NCBI RefSeq assembly: GCF_037935975.1
Contig: NZ_CP149817.1
Location: 806,001 to 870,000 of the forward strand
Source: Teredinibacter turnerae
GTDB lineage: Bacteria > Pseudomonadota > Gammaproteobacteria > Pseudomonadales > Cellvibrionaceae
Reading direction: 5' to 3'
DNA length: 64,000 nt
A program made the position numbers and the translations under genes. This document shows positions 8,252-19,506 of the stretch, one piece after another. The notes under the pieces were generated by a model. The model ran no database searches and was not told the origin of the DNA. It saw only the letters and a list, made by a program, of their open reading frames with translations. Every line of letters begins with the position of its first letter. Within the stretch, counting starts at the first letter, position 1.

Positions 8252-9880
8252 ATGGCCAGACGTTTTAAATCATTTCGCCCGGACGAGCCCTTACTGCACC
8301 CGGATCACCATCGCCCGCGCACTCGCCGCGAGCTGATTGCCCAGGGTTTTCGCGCAGGCATGGGCACTATCGCAGGCACCTCTATGTTTAGCCTGTTCGC
8401 CAATCCGCGCCAAGCCATGGCGCTGTCGGCGGACATCGACGCCCGCCGCGCGCCCTGCGGGATTACTGCAGGCGCAGGCAAAATTCCCTTCATCTGCTTT
8501 GATCTGGCAGGCGGTGCCAATATCGCCGGGTCTAACGTCTTGGTTGGCGGCGCTGGTGGCCAGATGGACTTTCTCGCGACCTCTGGTTACAGCAAGCAGG
8601 GGTTGCCTGGCGACATGGTGCCGGGGCTGGAAGAAGCCATGCCCGCAGCAGGCGGTAACGGCGACCACACCAACACGCAATTGGGCTTGGCGTTTCACTC
8701 AGACAGCGGCTATTTGCGGGGGATTCTCGAGCGCACAGCAGCGGGTACCCAACAAGCTGTTAACGGAGCAGTGATCGCGGCACGCTCAGAAAATGACACG
8801 GGTAATAACCCGCACAATCCGATGTACGCCATCAATATGGCGGGCGCCAATGGCGAATTGCTGGCGCTGTGTGGGTCGCGAACCAGCGACTCCGGCGGTA
8901 ATTCCATGGCACCGGCAGATCTGATTAACAATGAAGTACGTCCGACCAAAGTTGACCGCCCTTCTGATGTCACCGGTTTGGTTGACGTGGGGGATTTCGG
9001 TTCACTTAGTCCGTCCGAAGTGGTGGCGGTGATGGAATCGGTATCGCGCATGAGTGATCGCAAGCTGGGGCGAGTTTCGACCGGCATGAGCAACGATGAG
9101 GCGGTTAAAAATCTGGTCAGTTGCGCGTATGTGAAGAGTGCATATCTGGCAGAGAGCTTCCCCGACCCAGCGTTTCTCGATCCCGCGGCAGACCCGGACA
9201 TCGTCGGCCCTGCGGGGATCTTCAGCATCGACGAATTCAACAGTGATGGCGAATTCCGCAAAGCGGCGTCCATTATGAAGCTGGTTGTTAACGGTTACGC
9301 GGGCGCGGGCACTATTACCATGGGTGGCTACGATTATCACACGGGTGATCGCGCCACCGGCGAGATGCGTGATCTGCGCGCTGGTCGCTGCATGGGGGCG
9401 TGCCTGGAGTACGCGGCGCGCCGCGGCGTTCCACTGATGATTTACGTGTTTAGTGATGGCTCAGTGTTCAGTAACGGCATGACCGACGATTCCGAGCAGG
9501 GTCGGGGTAAAGGTGTATGGACTGGCGATAATCAACAGACGGCATCGGCGTTCTTTCTGGTATACAATCCAAACGGTCGTCCCGTATTAATGGGAGCAAC
9601 CCCGGAAGAGCAGGCGGTTCACCAGCAGATTGGCTATATGCGCGCGAGTGGCGATGTGGAGACCAGCACCAGTACTGATCGCCCGAACCCGGCGGCCAAT
9701 AACGTTAACTTGTTGGTTCAGACCGTACTGCTGAACTATATGGCGCTGCACGGCGGCAATGCGCAGGCGCAGTTTGAAACTGCGTTCAGTAGTCGCGGGT
9801 TGAGTCACGGCTTGGGTTCGGCCGGTATTATGGACAGGCTCACGGCATTTGAGCCGATAGTAAACGGAACAATTGTTTAA
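8252..9880 (+). CDS. DUF1501-like exported protein (Tat-type signal)
   Basis: About 542 residues. Near the N-terminus, TRRELIAQGF followed by a weakly hydrophobic run and a PRQAMA cleavage region resembles a twin-arginine signal of the kind seen in DUF1501 (alkaline-phosphatase-fold) proteins. The body is glycine-rich with motifs such as FICFDLAGGANIAGSN and GGYDYHTGDRA, also like DUF1501. In planctomycetes DUF1501 genes stand beside DUF1549/1553 or DUF1592/1588 cytochromes, which matches this operon. Tat export implies folding in the cytoplasm, perhaps with a metal. The enzymatic activity is unknown; older databases sometimes give unrelated secretion names to this family. Confidence 0.65.
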   Translation: MARRFKSFRPDEPLLHPDHHRPRTRRELIAQGFRAGMGTIAGTSMFSLFANPRQAMALSADIDARRAPCGITAGAGKIPFICFDLAGGANIAGSNVLVGGAGGQMDFLATSGYSKQGLPGDMVPGLEEAMPAAGGNGDHTNTQLGLAFHSDSGYLRGILERTAAGTQQAVNGAVIAARSENDTGNNPHNPMYAINMAGANGELLALCGSRTSDSGGNSMAPADLINNEVRPTKVDRPSDVTGLVDVGDFGSLSPSEVVAVMESVSRMSDRKLGRVSTGMSNDEAVKNLVSCAYVKSAYLAESFPDPAFLDPAADPDIVGPAGIFSIDEFNSDGEFRKAASIMKLVVNGYAGAGTITMGGYDYHTGDRATGEMRDLRAGRCMGACLEYAARRGVPLMIYVFSDGSVFSNGMTDDSEQGRGKGVWTGDNQQTASAFFLVYNPNGRPVLMGATPEEQAVHQQIGYMRASGDVETSTSTDRPNPAANNVNLLVQTVLLNYMALHGGNAQAQFETAFSSRGLSHGLGSAGIMDRLTAFEPIVNGTIV

Positions 9881-10193
9881 CTGTTTACAAAATAGCTATT
9901 TAGATGGTTAACAGTTAACTACTAGAATATACGTACATTTCTGTGAACCCCCGGCAGGTTGTCGGGGTCTTTAAGGATAGCTTCTTTCGGCCACGGAGCA
10001 AGGCCGCCTGAAAAACACAGCGCTTGCTGTTTATTCTGTCGCCTATTTTCACATTCTTATCGCCTTGAATGCGATATTTAAGTCTTTTTATTGAGTATTG
10101 TTTTTAGAAATACTTAATTAATGAATTTATTTTGTCATACCTTGACTATTCTTTTAGGGAAAGCTGATTTAACGAAAATTAAGGAATCTGTTG
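9881..10193. other. Intergenic region before MarR-type gene
   Basis: It contains a palindrome-like GTTAACAGTTAAC at 9907-9919 and a weak hairpin CCCCG(9 nt)CGGGG at 9949-9967 that may end the upstream operon, although its T-run is poor. The last 100 bases are AT-rich and presumably hold the promoter of the regulator gene. Nothing else recognised. Confidence 0.4.
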
Positions 10194-10634
10194 ATGACGG
10201 TAACACACGATAATCTTCCGCTGCTTCTATTAAAGGCTCGTGAAAGTTCTGTGGCCTGTATCCGCGCAGTTCTTAGCGACGCTAGTTTAACGGAGCAGCA
10301 GTGGCGCGTTATTCGTACGCTGGCATTGGCTGGAGAGCTCAACGCACAGGATCTTGCGAACCAAAGCTGTATTCTAAGCCCAAGCCTTTCGCGTATTCTC
10401 GCCCGCCTGGAAGCGGACAAAATTATTATCCGCAAAGTTGATGCAACTGATCAGCGTGCGCTTAACCTCAAGTTGAGTGCGAAGGGTAAGCGTCTGCATG
10501 ACCGGCTCGCCCCGCGCGTCGATAAACAGTATCAGATGCTGGTGAAAGAAGCGGGCAAAGACACCATTGCCAAGCTCGCGAACTTGTTAGAGAAATTTAA
10601 CACCTCCACCACACCGGCGGCTGAGAACGGCTGA
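10194..10634 (+). CDS. MarR-family regulator, HpaR-like
   Basis: About 146 residues with the MarR winged-helix layout: TEQQWRVIRTLALAGELNAQDLA, recognition helix LSPSLSRILARLEADKII, then the wing DATDQRALNLKLSAKGK. It is closest in feel to HpaR, the repressor of homoprotocatechuate catabolism, but no hpa genes are in the window. AAGGA lies 8 bases before the ATG at 10194; a TTG at 10191 is too close to it. It stands alone between long intergenic regions. It is a cytoplasmic DNA-binding dimer, and its target could be itself or the operon upstream. Confidence 0.8.
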   Translation: MTVTHDNLPLLLLKARESSVACIRAVLSDASLTEQQWRVIRTLALAGELNAQDLANQSCILSPSLSRILARLEADKIIIRKVDATDQRALNLKLSAKGKRLHDRLAPRVDKQYQMLVKEAGKDTIAKLANLLEKFNTSTTPAAENG

Positions 10635-11043
10635 TGATTCGCTCCCCGATATTTGCGTGAGGCAGGTATCTTGGGCGTGTTTTGGTCGCGCCTTTGTCGA
10701 GTAAGTTATCGAGTTAGTTGTCGAGGCCATCGGTTTCGAGTTACCCAACATGCCTGACTTCGGTTTGCGTAGGTAAGAGACGGTGTGTATGCGTCTGTGG
10801 GGGAACATCGACTGAGATACCGTTGACGAGGACTGTTGCGAAAGAACCGCAATAGCGCTCTTCCTTCCTTGATCTTGCCAGGCCTTTGTAGTCGTTTTGC
10901 TCCAGACTCTTTATGCAGGGTACTGGGGCGTGCCTCTTTTGCTGTGTGCATCCATACTTTTATTGTGAATTCAAGTCTGTGCCCCAGAGGGATTTTTGCG
11001 CATAATCGCTCGCCGTATATTGTTCGGAGAGTTAGTGCCCCCC
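10635..11043. other. Intergenic region with TCGAG repeats
   Basis: About 400 bases between the MarR-type gene and tex. TCGAG is repeated at 10697, 10709, 10721 and 10736, with a 12-base period for the first three. No credible gene or clear hairpin terminator is visible. The tex promoter should lie in the right half. Confidence 0.45.
10697..10740. repeat. Short tandem TCGAG repeat (12-base period)
   Basis: Three near-copies of TCGAGTTAGTTR in tandem, the third degenerate, plus a fourth TCGAG 15 bases on. Possibly a multi-site operator; possibly chance. Confidence 0.4.
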
Positions 11044-13365
11044 ATGATAAGTATTACCAGTCGCATAGCCCAGGAATTGAACACCCACGAACGTCAGGTT
11101 GCCGCTGCAGTGGCCCTGCTGGATGAGGGTGCCACCGTACCGTTTATTGCTCGTTACCGAAAAGAAGTGACCGGCGGCCTCGACGACAGCCAGTTGCGTT
11201 TATTGGACGAGCGTCTGGGCTATTTACGTGAGCTGGAAGACCGGCGCGAGACCATCCTCAACTCCATTGCCGAGCAGGAAAAACTAACCCCGGAGTTGGA
11301 AGCGCAGATTAAATCTGCCGAGACCAAAACCCAGCTCGAAGACCTCTACCTGCCATATAAACCCAAGCGTCGCACCAAGGCACAAATCGCCCGCGAAGCC
11401 GGTCTGGAGCCGTTGGCAGACCTGTTGTTAGCAGATCCCAGCCGCAGCCCTGAAGACGAAGCTGCTGCATTTCTCAATGCGGAACACAAAATTGACGATG
11501 CCAAAGCGGCATTGGATGGCGCCAAGCAGATTTTGATGGAGCGCTTCAGCGAAGATGCGCAACTCCTGGAGAAGCTGCGTAACTTCCTGACGCACGAGAG
11601 CTTTTTACAAGCCAAGCTGGTCGACGGCAAAGAGCAGGAAGGCGCTAAGTTTCGCGATTATTTTGAACACAGCGAGCCGTTTGGCAAAGTGCCAAGTCAC
11701 CGCGCGCTGGCAATGTTCCGCGGCCGCAACGAGGGCATCCTCACCTTGGCGCTTACTCTGGACCCCACCGCGGAGTCACCGGTTGGCACTGTGCATCCCT
11801 GCGAGATCTCGATTGCAGAGCACTTTGAAATAAAAGACCAGAGCCGCGCCGCAGACAAATGGCTTGCGGAGGTGGTGCGCTGGACCTGGCGGGTGAAGCT
11901 TTACACTCACTTGGAAACCGATCTCCTGGGTGGCCTGCGCGAGCGCGCGGAGGCTGATGCCATCGAGGTATTTGCCAGCAATCTCAAAGATCTGTTGCTG
12001 GCGGCACCGGCTGGCCCCAAAGCGACAATAGGCTTGGACCCGGGTCTGCGCACTGGGGTGAAAGTCGCCGTGGTGGATGCAACAGGCCAGGTGCTCGACC
12101 ACGGGGCTATTTTCCCGACTCCGCCACAGAATCGTGTGATGGAAGCAGAAGCCACGTTGGTCGCGCTCTGTAAAAAGCACAATGTCAGCTTGATTGCGAT
12201 TGGTAACGGCACGGCATCGCGCGAAACGGATAAGTTTGTCGGCGATATGCTCAAAGTCCATAAAGACCTGAAAATCCAAAAAGTGATGGTTAACGAAGCC
12301 GGTGCCTCCGTGTACTCGGCGTCAGAGTTTGCCGCCAAAGAGTTCCCGGACCTGGACGTGACAATCCGCGGTGCTGTGTCTATCGCTCGCCGCCTGCAGG
12401 ACCCGCTCGCTGAACTGGTGAAAATCGATCCGAAATCCATTGGTGTCGGTCAGTATCAGCACGATGTTTCGCAAACGCGATTGGCGAAGTCACTGGATGC
12501 GGTGGTCGAGGATTGTGTAAATGGCGTTGGTGTCGAGATCAATACCGCATCGGCGCCACTATTGGCGCGCGTGGCGGGCCTGAATGCCTCGGTGGCGAAC
12601 AATATTATCGACTTCCGCAATAAAAACGGCGCATTCAGCAACCGCAAACAGTTACTGGAAGTCTCTCGCCTGGGTGCTAAGGCGTTCGAGCAGTGCGCGG
12701 GATTTTTGCGCATCGCCAGTGGCGACAACCCGCTGGATGCCTCCGGTGTGCACCCGGAAGCCTATGAAGTGGTCGAGCAGATAGCCGCGCGCAACAAGCG
12801 TGAAGTAAAAGGTTTGATCGGCGATACTGGCTTTTTACGCGGGCTGAAAGCGGGCGATTACACCAACGAGAAGTTTGGTGTGCCCACGGTGACCGATATT
12901 TTGCAGGAACTGGATAAGCCCGGCCGCGATCCGCGCCCGGAGTTTAAAACCGCGCAGTTCCAGGAAGGCGTTGAGAAGGTCTCTGATCTGGAACCCGGCA
13001 TGATTCTGGAGGGTACGGTAACCAACGTGACTAACTTCGGTGCTTTTGTCGATGTGGGTGTCCACCAGGACGGTTTGGTGCACATTTCTGCGCTCTCCAA
13101 TACCTTCGTTAAAGATCCGCGCGAAGTGGTGAAGGCTGGCGATATTGTAAAAGCAAAAGTGATGGAAGTGGATGTGGATCGCAAGCGGATCGCGCTGTCC
13201 ATGCGGCTGGACGATACGCCTGGGGAAAAGACCAGCACGGCCGGTCAGTCCCGCCGCGCGCCCAAACAGCGTCAGTCGCAAGGTGCGCAGCCTAAGAACG
13301 GGGCGCCCAAAAACGGGACTATGGCAGCGCTGTTTGAAGCGGCGGCGAAAAAGCAAAAGCGTTGA
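11044..13365 (+). CDS. tex: Tex-family RNA-binding transcription accessory protein
   Basis: About 773 residues. The start at 11044 ([12 protein letters not shown]) matches the family N-terminus; the frame is open 16 codons further but without homology. The Tex helix-turn-helix opening ([17 protein letters not shown]) is followed by a YqgF/RuvX-like fold about residues 320-450 ([15 protein letters not shown]). Helix-hairpin-helix segments come next, then an S1 RNA-binding domain near residues 640-710 ([17 protein letters not shown]). A basic, Gln/Lys-rich tail ends the protein. Tex binds structured RNA and influences transcription, termination and toxin expression in other bacteria. The gene is monocistronic, ending in the strong terminator at 13434. 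Confidence 0.95.
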   Translation: MISITSRIAQELNTHERQVAAAVALLDEGATVPFIARYRKEVTGGLDDSQLRLLDERLGYLRELEDRRETILNSIAEQEKLTPELEAQIKSAETKTQLEDLYLPYKPKRRTKAQIAREAGLEPLADLLLADPSRSPEDEAAAFLNAEHKIDDAKAALDGAKQILMERFSEDAQLLEKLRNFLTHESFLQAKLVDGKEQEGAKFRDYFEHSEPFGKVPSHRALAMFRGRNEGILTLALTLDPTAESPVGTVHPCEISIAEHFEIKDQSRAADKWLAEVVRWTWRVKLYTHLETDLLGGLRERAEADAIEVFASNLKDLLLAAPAGPKATIGLDPGLRTGVKVAVVDATGQVLDHGAIFPTPPQNRVMEAEATLVALCKKHNVSLIAIGNGTASRETDKFVGDMLKVHKDLKIQKVMVNEAGASVYSASEFAAKEFPDLDVTIRGAVSIARRLQDPLAELVKIDPKSIGVGQYQHDVSQTRLAKSLDAVVEDCVNGVGVEINTASAPLLARVAGLNASVANNIIDFRNKNGAFSNRKQLLEVSRLGAKAFEQCAGFLRIASGDNPLDASGVHPEAYEVVEQIAARNKREVKGLIGDTGFLRGLKAGDYTNEKFGVPTVTDILQELDKPGRDPRPEFKTAQFQEGVEKVSDLEPGMILEGTVTNVTNFGAFVDVGVHQDGLVHISALSNTFVKDPREVVKAGDIVKAKVMEVDVDRKRIALSMRLDDTPGEKTSTAGQSRRAPKQRQSQGAQPKNGAPKNGTMAALFEAAAKKQKR

Positions 13366-13433
13366 TCGGCGAATCTCTCACCAGATTACACCGGTGGGGG
13401 AGATTTTAAAGCACAGTTTAAATGCGTTATAAA

Positions 13434-13467
13434 AAAAAGGCGGCCCCTGTAAAGGGGCCGCCTTTTT
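13434..13467. terminator. Bidirectional rho-independent terminator between tex and tolC
   Basis: A perfect inverted repeat of 14 bases (AAAAAGGCGGCCCC and its complement) with loop TGTAAA, bordered by A-run and T-run. It can stop both the plus-strand tex transcript and the minus-strand tolC transcript. Confidence 0.93.
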
Positions 13468-13495
13468 CGTTTGCGCGTGTGACCTGAGGTGTTGC

Positions 13496-14872
13496 TTACA
13501 TGCTCACAGTAACGTTGCGGCTGGTGTCCAGCCACTGGTTCAATTCCGCCACATCTTCGGAAGAGAGGGTGCCTGCGGCTTGTTTCAACTCCAGGGTGCT
13601 CAGTACATAGGAGTAGAGAGCGTCGTAGTAGTCGCGTTGTGCCCGATACAGGTTACGCTGCGCATTCAGTACGTCTACCAGGTCGCGAGTACCTACGTCG
13701 TAGCCCGCCTGGGTCGCTTCCAGCGCACTCTGGTTGGAAACAATCGCCTGGGAGCGGGCTTTAACTGTAGCCACGTTGGTCAGTACGGTCAGATGGCGCG
13801 ACCGGGTTTGCTGGATCACGTCTCGCTGGGTTTGGCTCATCACTTCCCGCGCAGCAATATATTGCTTGGCCGCTTGACGTCGACTGGCTGATGTACCGCC
13901 GCCGTTGAAAATAGGCACTGACAGAACTACCCCAATCGTTTGCTCCTGGGTGTCGAACTCGCCATCTTGTCCAAAGTTCTGGCTGTAACCTTCATTTGTG
14001 TAATCGGAGTAGCCGGCTTCGAAGGTGACAGTTGGCAGGTGGTTTGCTGTCGCAGCCTTTTTGTTAAATTTGGCGGCATCGGCATTCAACTTTTCCACTT
14101 GCAGTGTGTTGTTGTTTTTCAGAGCCATTTCTACCCAAGCCGTGCGTTCTGCGGGTACTGGGCTGGCAACCGGCAAATCTTTCTTGAGCGGAGCCAGGCT
14201 GGACTGCGGGCGGCCAGTCAAAACTTCGAGTGCCTCGAAACTGATACCCAGCTGCCCTTCCGCTAACAGTCGCTCTGCGGTGGCAGAATCGAACACCGCT
14301 TGCGCTTCGTGTACTTCAGTAATGGCTGTCAGCCCCACTTCAAAACGCTGGCGGGTTTGCTCGAGCTGGTGCGATAGTGCGTTTTCTTCGGCTTTCGCGG
14401 TGGAGAGGTTATCCACCGCTTGCAAGGCGTCGAAGTAGGCGGTGGCGGTGCGCAGAATCAGGCTTTCCTCTGCGATATCAAACCGCTCTTCAGCGATATC
14501 GGAGGTGGCTCGTCCATTCTGGTAGCGGTACCAGGAATTCATATTGAATAGTGGCTGCCTCAAGGTAACCTGATAGCCGCTGGTAGTGCCGTCGACGGAG
14601 CTCTTGTCCAGATCGGTGCCATCGTCCAATTTGCCCGAGCTATCTGTCGTTTGCTCGGTGTAGCTCGCCGTTGCGTTCACGGATGGAAGCAATCCCGCGA
14701 GGCCAATTTTGCTGCTTTCTTTGCCAACATCCAGATTTGCTTGTGCAGCTTTGTAGGTGTGATCGCTTTCCAGCGCCTGTTGATAGATTTCTTCGAGCGT
14801 GGCCGCCTGGATACTGGTTGTTAATCCGCCAATCGCCACCGGCAATAAAATGGCAATGCATTTTTTGATCAT
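13496..14872 (-). CDS. tolC: TolC-family outer-membrane efflux channel
   Basis: About 458 residues. A signal peptide (IQA-A cleavage near residue 23) precedes a duplicated OEP/TolC layout: TLEEIYQQALESDHTYKAAQANLD opens the first half and AKFNKKAATANHLPTVTFEAGYSDY the second. Long alpha-helical hairpins include YDVGTRDLVDVLNAQRNLY, the conserved coiled-coil tip region. AGGAAG precedes the ATG. It forms the trimeric duct for type I secretion and RND or ABC efflux. Its place beside nudF-yqiB-cpdA-yqiA-parE is the same as in enteric bacteria. It is slightly shorter than E. coli TolC because the C-terminal periplasmic tail is lacking. Confidence 0.93.
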   Translation of the reverse strand: MIKKCIAILLPVAIGGLTTSIQAATLEEIYQQALESDHTYKAAQANLDVGKESSKIGLAGLLPSVNATASYTEQTTDSSGKLDDGTDLDKSSVDGTTSGYQVTLRQPLFNMNSWYRYQNGRATSDIAEERFDIAEESLILRTATAYFDALQAVDNLSTAKAEENALSHQLEQTRQRFEVGLTAITEVHEAQAVFDSATAERLLAEGQLGISFEALEVLTGRPQSSLAPLKKDLPVASPVPAERTAWVEMALKNNNTLQVEKLNADAAKFNKKAATANHLPTVTFEAGYSDYTNEGYSQNFGQDGEFDTQEQTIGVVLSVPIFNGGGTSASRRQAAKQYIAAREVMSQTQRDVIQQTRSRHLTVLTNVATVKARSQAIVSNQSALEATQAGYDVGTRDLVDVLNAQRNLYRAQRDYYDALYSYVLSTLELKQAAGTLSSEDVAELNQWLDTSRNVTVSM

Positions 14873-15098
14873 GGGAACTTCCTGACTCTAAATAATGGTA
14901 ACCGCAGCCAGCAGGCCGCATGAGATAGTGTGTCGTAAATTCTGGTTTGTGCCATTGCAGGCCGACCCCGCCAACACCAAAGTTTTCAACTTCAACGGGC
15001 TGCAAAAATCCGCATGCAGTCTACGTCTAACGCCAAGCGGAGATTAGAACACGAAGCCTGTTAAGAAAATGTCAATCTAATAAAAAACGTGAAACGCC

Positions 15099-15127
15099 TT
15101 TACACCATTGGCGCAACTTCATACACT
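15099..15127 (+). promoter_or_regulatory. Sigma-70-type promoter of thiD-thiC
   Basis: TTTACA at 15099 and TACACT at 15122 are separated by 17 bases, about 15 bases before the first riboswitch stem. Transcription would start near 15134, right for the riboswitch. Confidence 0.65.
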
Positions 15128-15139
15128 CGTCGGCCAATT

Positions 15140-15220
15140 AACACTTGTCGGGGTGCCGTTGTACGGCTGAGAAATACCCGCTGACCTGATCTGGATAGTA
15201 CCAGCGTAGGGAACAAGTTG
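15140..15220 (+). ncRNA. TPP (THI-box) riboswitch
   Basis: It contains the two invariant blocks of the thiamine pyrophosphate aptamer: GGCTGAGAAATACCC around 15165-15179, and ACCTGATCTGGATAGTACCA around 15184-15203 followed by GCGTAGGGAA. The P1 stem is ACTTGT (15143) with ACAAGT (15213). It lies between the promoter and thiD, so TPP would shut off thiD-thiC. No clear terminator hairpin follows; the thiD start is 45 bases downstream, so the switch probably acts on translation initiation. Confidence 0.95.
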
Positions 15221-15263
15221 CCCGCCTTGCTTGCGCCTGCTTCTTCCCCCGTCACAACACCCA

Positions 15264-16088
15264 ATGAATACGCAAATACCTGTGGTGCTTGCTATTGCCG
15301 GTAGTGACCCTCTCGGTGGCGCCGGTTTACAAGCCGATATTAAAACTGCTGCCGCACTCGGTGGCTACTGCTGTACCGTGACCACGGCCCTGACCGCGCA
15401 GAACAGCCGCGGTGTCAGCGCTGTGTGGCCAGTCGCGCCGGAACAACTACGTGCGCAATTTAGCGCCGTAACCGAGGATATAACGCCGGGAGCTATAAAA
15501 GTCGGCATGCTGGGCAACGCCGCTTTAATTACTGAACTCGCGAATTTACTGCGCGCTCAGCCTGAGGTTCCGGTTGTGCTCGATCCAGTTCTCGCGGCCA
15601 CCGCAGGCGGTGATCTGCTCTCCAACGCGAGCGGCGAACTAGTGGCACAGCTACTGCCGCGTGTCACTTTACTTACCCCGAATCTACACGAAGCGAGCCG
15701 GTTACTGAACTGCCCACCAGCGCGTGATGAAAGTGACATGCTTGTGCAAGCAAAAGCTCTGCGGGAAATGGGGCCACGAGCTGTATTAATCAAGGGCGGC
15801 CACCTGGCATCGAGCCGCGCGATCGATATTTTGGTGAGTGAAACGAATACAGTCCAACGTTTCGAAAGTCCTCGCTTAGCAGCGCGAAATACCCATGGCA
15901 CTGGTTGCACCCTGGCGACTGCCATCGCCACAGGTCTGGCGGCGGGTCATGCTCTGCCGGTCGCAGTTGCGTGCGCCAAACGATTTATCCAACAGGCAAT
16001 TGCTCACGCGGACAGTTTGAACCTGGTCGCCGAGAACGGGCCGCTGCAGCACTTTTTTACCGTTTCTGATCCTCCACGATTTCCGTGA
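15264..16088 (+). CDS. thiD: Hydroxymethylpyrimidine/phosphomethylpyrimidine kinase
   Basis: About 274 residues of the PfkB/ribokinase fold. VVLAIAGSDPLGGAGLQADIKT is the ThiD opening, TALTAQNSRGV follows near residue 45, and NTHGTGCTLATAIAT near residue 215 is the anion-hole and catalytic-aspartate region, although the usual Asp position reads as GTGC here, as is common in ThiD. It phosphorylates HMP and HMP-P in the cytoplasm for thiamine synthesis. The ATG at 15264 is chosen because the family begins there; no good Shine-Dalgarno is visible, consistent with sequestration by the riboswitch. thiC follows 90 bases later. Confidence 0.93.
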   Translation: MNTQIPVVLAIAGSDPLGGAGLQADIKTAAALGGYCCTVTTALTAQNSRGVSAVWPVAPEQLRAQFSAVTEDITPGAIKVGMLGNAALITELANLLRAQPEVPVVLDPVLAATAGGDLLSNASGELVAQLLPRVTLLTPNLHEASRLLNCPPARDESDMLVQAKALREMGPRAVLIKGGHLASSRAIDILVSETNTVQRFESPRLAARNTHGTGCTLATAIATGLAAGHALPVAVACAKRFIQQAIAHADSLNLVAENGPLQHFFTVSDPPRFP

Positions 16089-16121
16089 TATCTATTTTTT
16101 ACGCATGGATTCAGCTTTTAG

Positions 16122-18098
<1,977 letters not shown>

Positions 18099-18100
18099 CT

Positions 18101-18139
18101 TCAGTGGGAGTTGCCGAAGGTTTCAGTAACTCCCACTGA
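18101..18139 (+). terminator. Stem-loop after thiC
   Basis: Perfect 12-base arms TCAGTGGGAGTT / AACTCCCACTGA with a 15-base loop just after the thiC stop. No T-run follows, so it is either a weak terminator or an RNA-stabilising hairpin. Confidence 0.5.
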
Positions 18140-18181
18140 CTGAAATGTTATACCGCTAATAACTTACAAAGGTTAGCAACT

Positions 18182-18811
18182 ATGGCGAAGTTCGATACCG
18201 GTATGGGCAAGGAAGCCGTTAAGGTGTTAAGTGAAAAAACCGTATATGACGGTTTCTTTAAAATGTACGAAATTAAACTGCAACATAAAACTTTTGCGGG
18301 GGAATGGATGGAGCCTATACGCCGCGAGCTTTTCCACCGGGGCGAAGCCGCCGCGGCGATCTGCTACGACCCGGAAAACGACCTGGTTGGCCTTATTGAA
18401 CAGTTCCGCGTGGGCGCAATCGACTCGGATATGGGCCCCTGGTGCCTTGAGGTCGTGGCAGGTATGCTGGAAGAGGGGGAAACACCGGACGAGCTGATGG
18501 CTCGCGAGCTGGCGGAAGAGGCGGGTATTACCAATGCCACGCTGATTCCTATTTCCCGGTACTATTCAACGCCGGGCGGCTGCAATGAAAAAATATATCT
18601 CTATGCCGCGATCTGTAACCTTGCAAATGCTGGGGGTATTTTTGGTTTGGACGAAGAACATGAAGATATTCGCTTCGAAACCTACGCTGCTGAAGAAGTA
18701 TTTAAATCCATGTATGCTGGTCGCACCAATAACTCTGCAACCTTGCTAGGCTTGCAGTGGATACAGATTAATCGCGAGAAATTACGTCAGGGGGTAACTG
18801 AGTTTGAGTAG
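18182..18811 (+). CDS. nudF: ADP-ribose pyrophosphatase (Nudix)
   Basis: About 209 residues. The Nudix box is complete at residues 94-116: G94, E100, then R108-E-L-A-E-E-A-G-I. N-terminal strands RRELFHRGEAAAAICYD match the NudF dimer domain. It hydrolyses ADP-ribose to AMP and ribose-5-phosphate with Mg2+. The gene order nudF-yqiB-cpdA-yqiA-parE is conserved from E. coli. Its last 8 bases overlap yqiB, suggesting translational coupling. Confidence 0.93.
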   Translation: MAKFDTGMGKEAVKVLSEKTVYDGFFKMYEIKLQHKTFAGEWMEPIRRELFHRGEAAAAICYDPENDLVGLIEQFRVGAIDSDMGPWCLEVVAGMLEEGETPDELMARELAEEAGITNATLIPISRYYSTPGGCNEKIYLYAAICNLANAGGIFGLDEEHEDIRFETYAAEEVFKSMYAGRTNNSATLLGLQWIQINREKLRQGVTEFE

Positions 18812-19271
18812 TTCGCAGGCACCACAAAAGTTGCCCAGCGTAGATATTGGCGCGCATCACGCACTGTGCGAGATGAACTTCCACCGCCTGCTCACTCTAA
18901 TGCCGAACTGGCAGGAGGGCTGCCAGCAGTGGAACTTCACCTTGGGTGATCGCCACGTGCACGAAGTAAAGCTTAAGGTGGTGGACGCTGCCCCCTACAC
19001 GACAACGGTCGAAGTCGTGCAGCATTTGGTGGGTATTAAGCCGCCAAAACTGGTGGTAAGACTTTATCATGACGCCAATATGGCGGAAATTATCTCCTGG
19101 GACCGGCACCGAAACTGGAAGCCACAATACACCTACCCCAATCCCCAAATGTATGCCCCAGACGAAAAACTGGAGCTCAACCGCTTTCTCGGCGACTGGC
19201 TGGAATTTTGTCACAGCCAAGGCTACGCCCCTGCGTATAATTGTGAAAAGGTTCTCGTAAAGCGGAAATAG
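18804..19271 (+). CDS. yqiB: DUF1249 family protein YqiB
   Basis: About 155 residues. It carries the DUF1249 signature (MNFHRLLTLMPN, HDANMAEIISWD, a Tyr/Pro-rich PQYTYPNPQM and a NRFLGDWLEFC ending). Function is unknown in any organism. Position is conserved between nudF and cpdA. The likely start is a TTG at 18804, overlapping nudF, with AGGGGG about 10 bases upstream; no ATG occurs before residue 24, which is too far inside the domain. Confidence 0.9.
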   Translation: MSSSQAPQKLPSVDIGAHHALCEMNFHRLLTLMPNWQEGCQQWNFTLGDRHVHEVKLKVVDAAPYTTTVEVVQHLVGIKPPKLVVRLYHDANMAEIISWDRHRNWKPQYTYPNPQMYAPDEKLELNRFLGDWLEFCHSQGYAPAYNCEKVLVKRK

Positions 19272-19390
19272 TATTTCGCTTTCTCCGAAATCGATACCAC
19301 ACTGTAGTCAAGATAGTTCTCGCGTCTAAATGTGGTGTTTTATTCCTAACAAGGGTATTTTATTAGCACCTGCGCGTATATATACGGTGA

Positions 19391-19453
19391 GTTCCAAAGG
19401 TATGGAACTAAGTTGGAGTTTCTGGTACCAAAGTCTATATACCAGCAAACTCC
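19391..19453 (+). promoter_or_regulatory. Two stem-loops in the cpdA leader
   Basis: Hairpin one: GTTCCA (19391) with TGGAAC (19403). Hairpin two: GGAGTTTCTGGTA (19415-19427) with TACCAG-c-AAACTCC (19440-19453), 13 pairs with a single bulged C and a 12-base loop. Both lie between yqiB and cpdA, and the second ends about 54 bases before the cpdA start. No T-run, so not a plain terminator. Confidence 0.5.
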
Positions 19454-19506
19454 GTAACAGGATCTCCGTTCAATAGCGGATGTTGAATACGAACAGATAA
19501 ACGACT

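Larger units (their letters stand above)
14873..15263. other. Divergent tolC / thiD control region
   Basis: About 390 bases. The right part carries a sigma-70-like promoter (15099-15127) and the TPP riboswitch (about 15140-15220) for thiDC. The left part should hold the tolC promoter; I could not pick a single convincing -10/-35 pair there. Confidence 0.6.
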
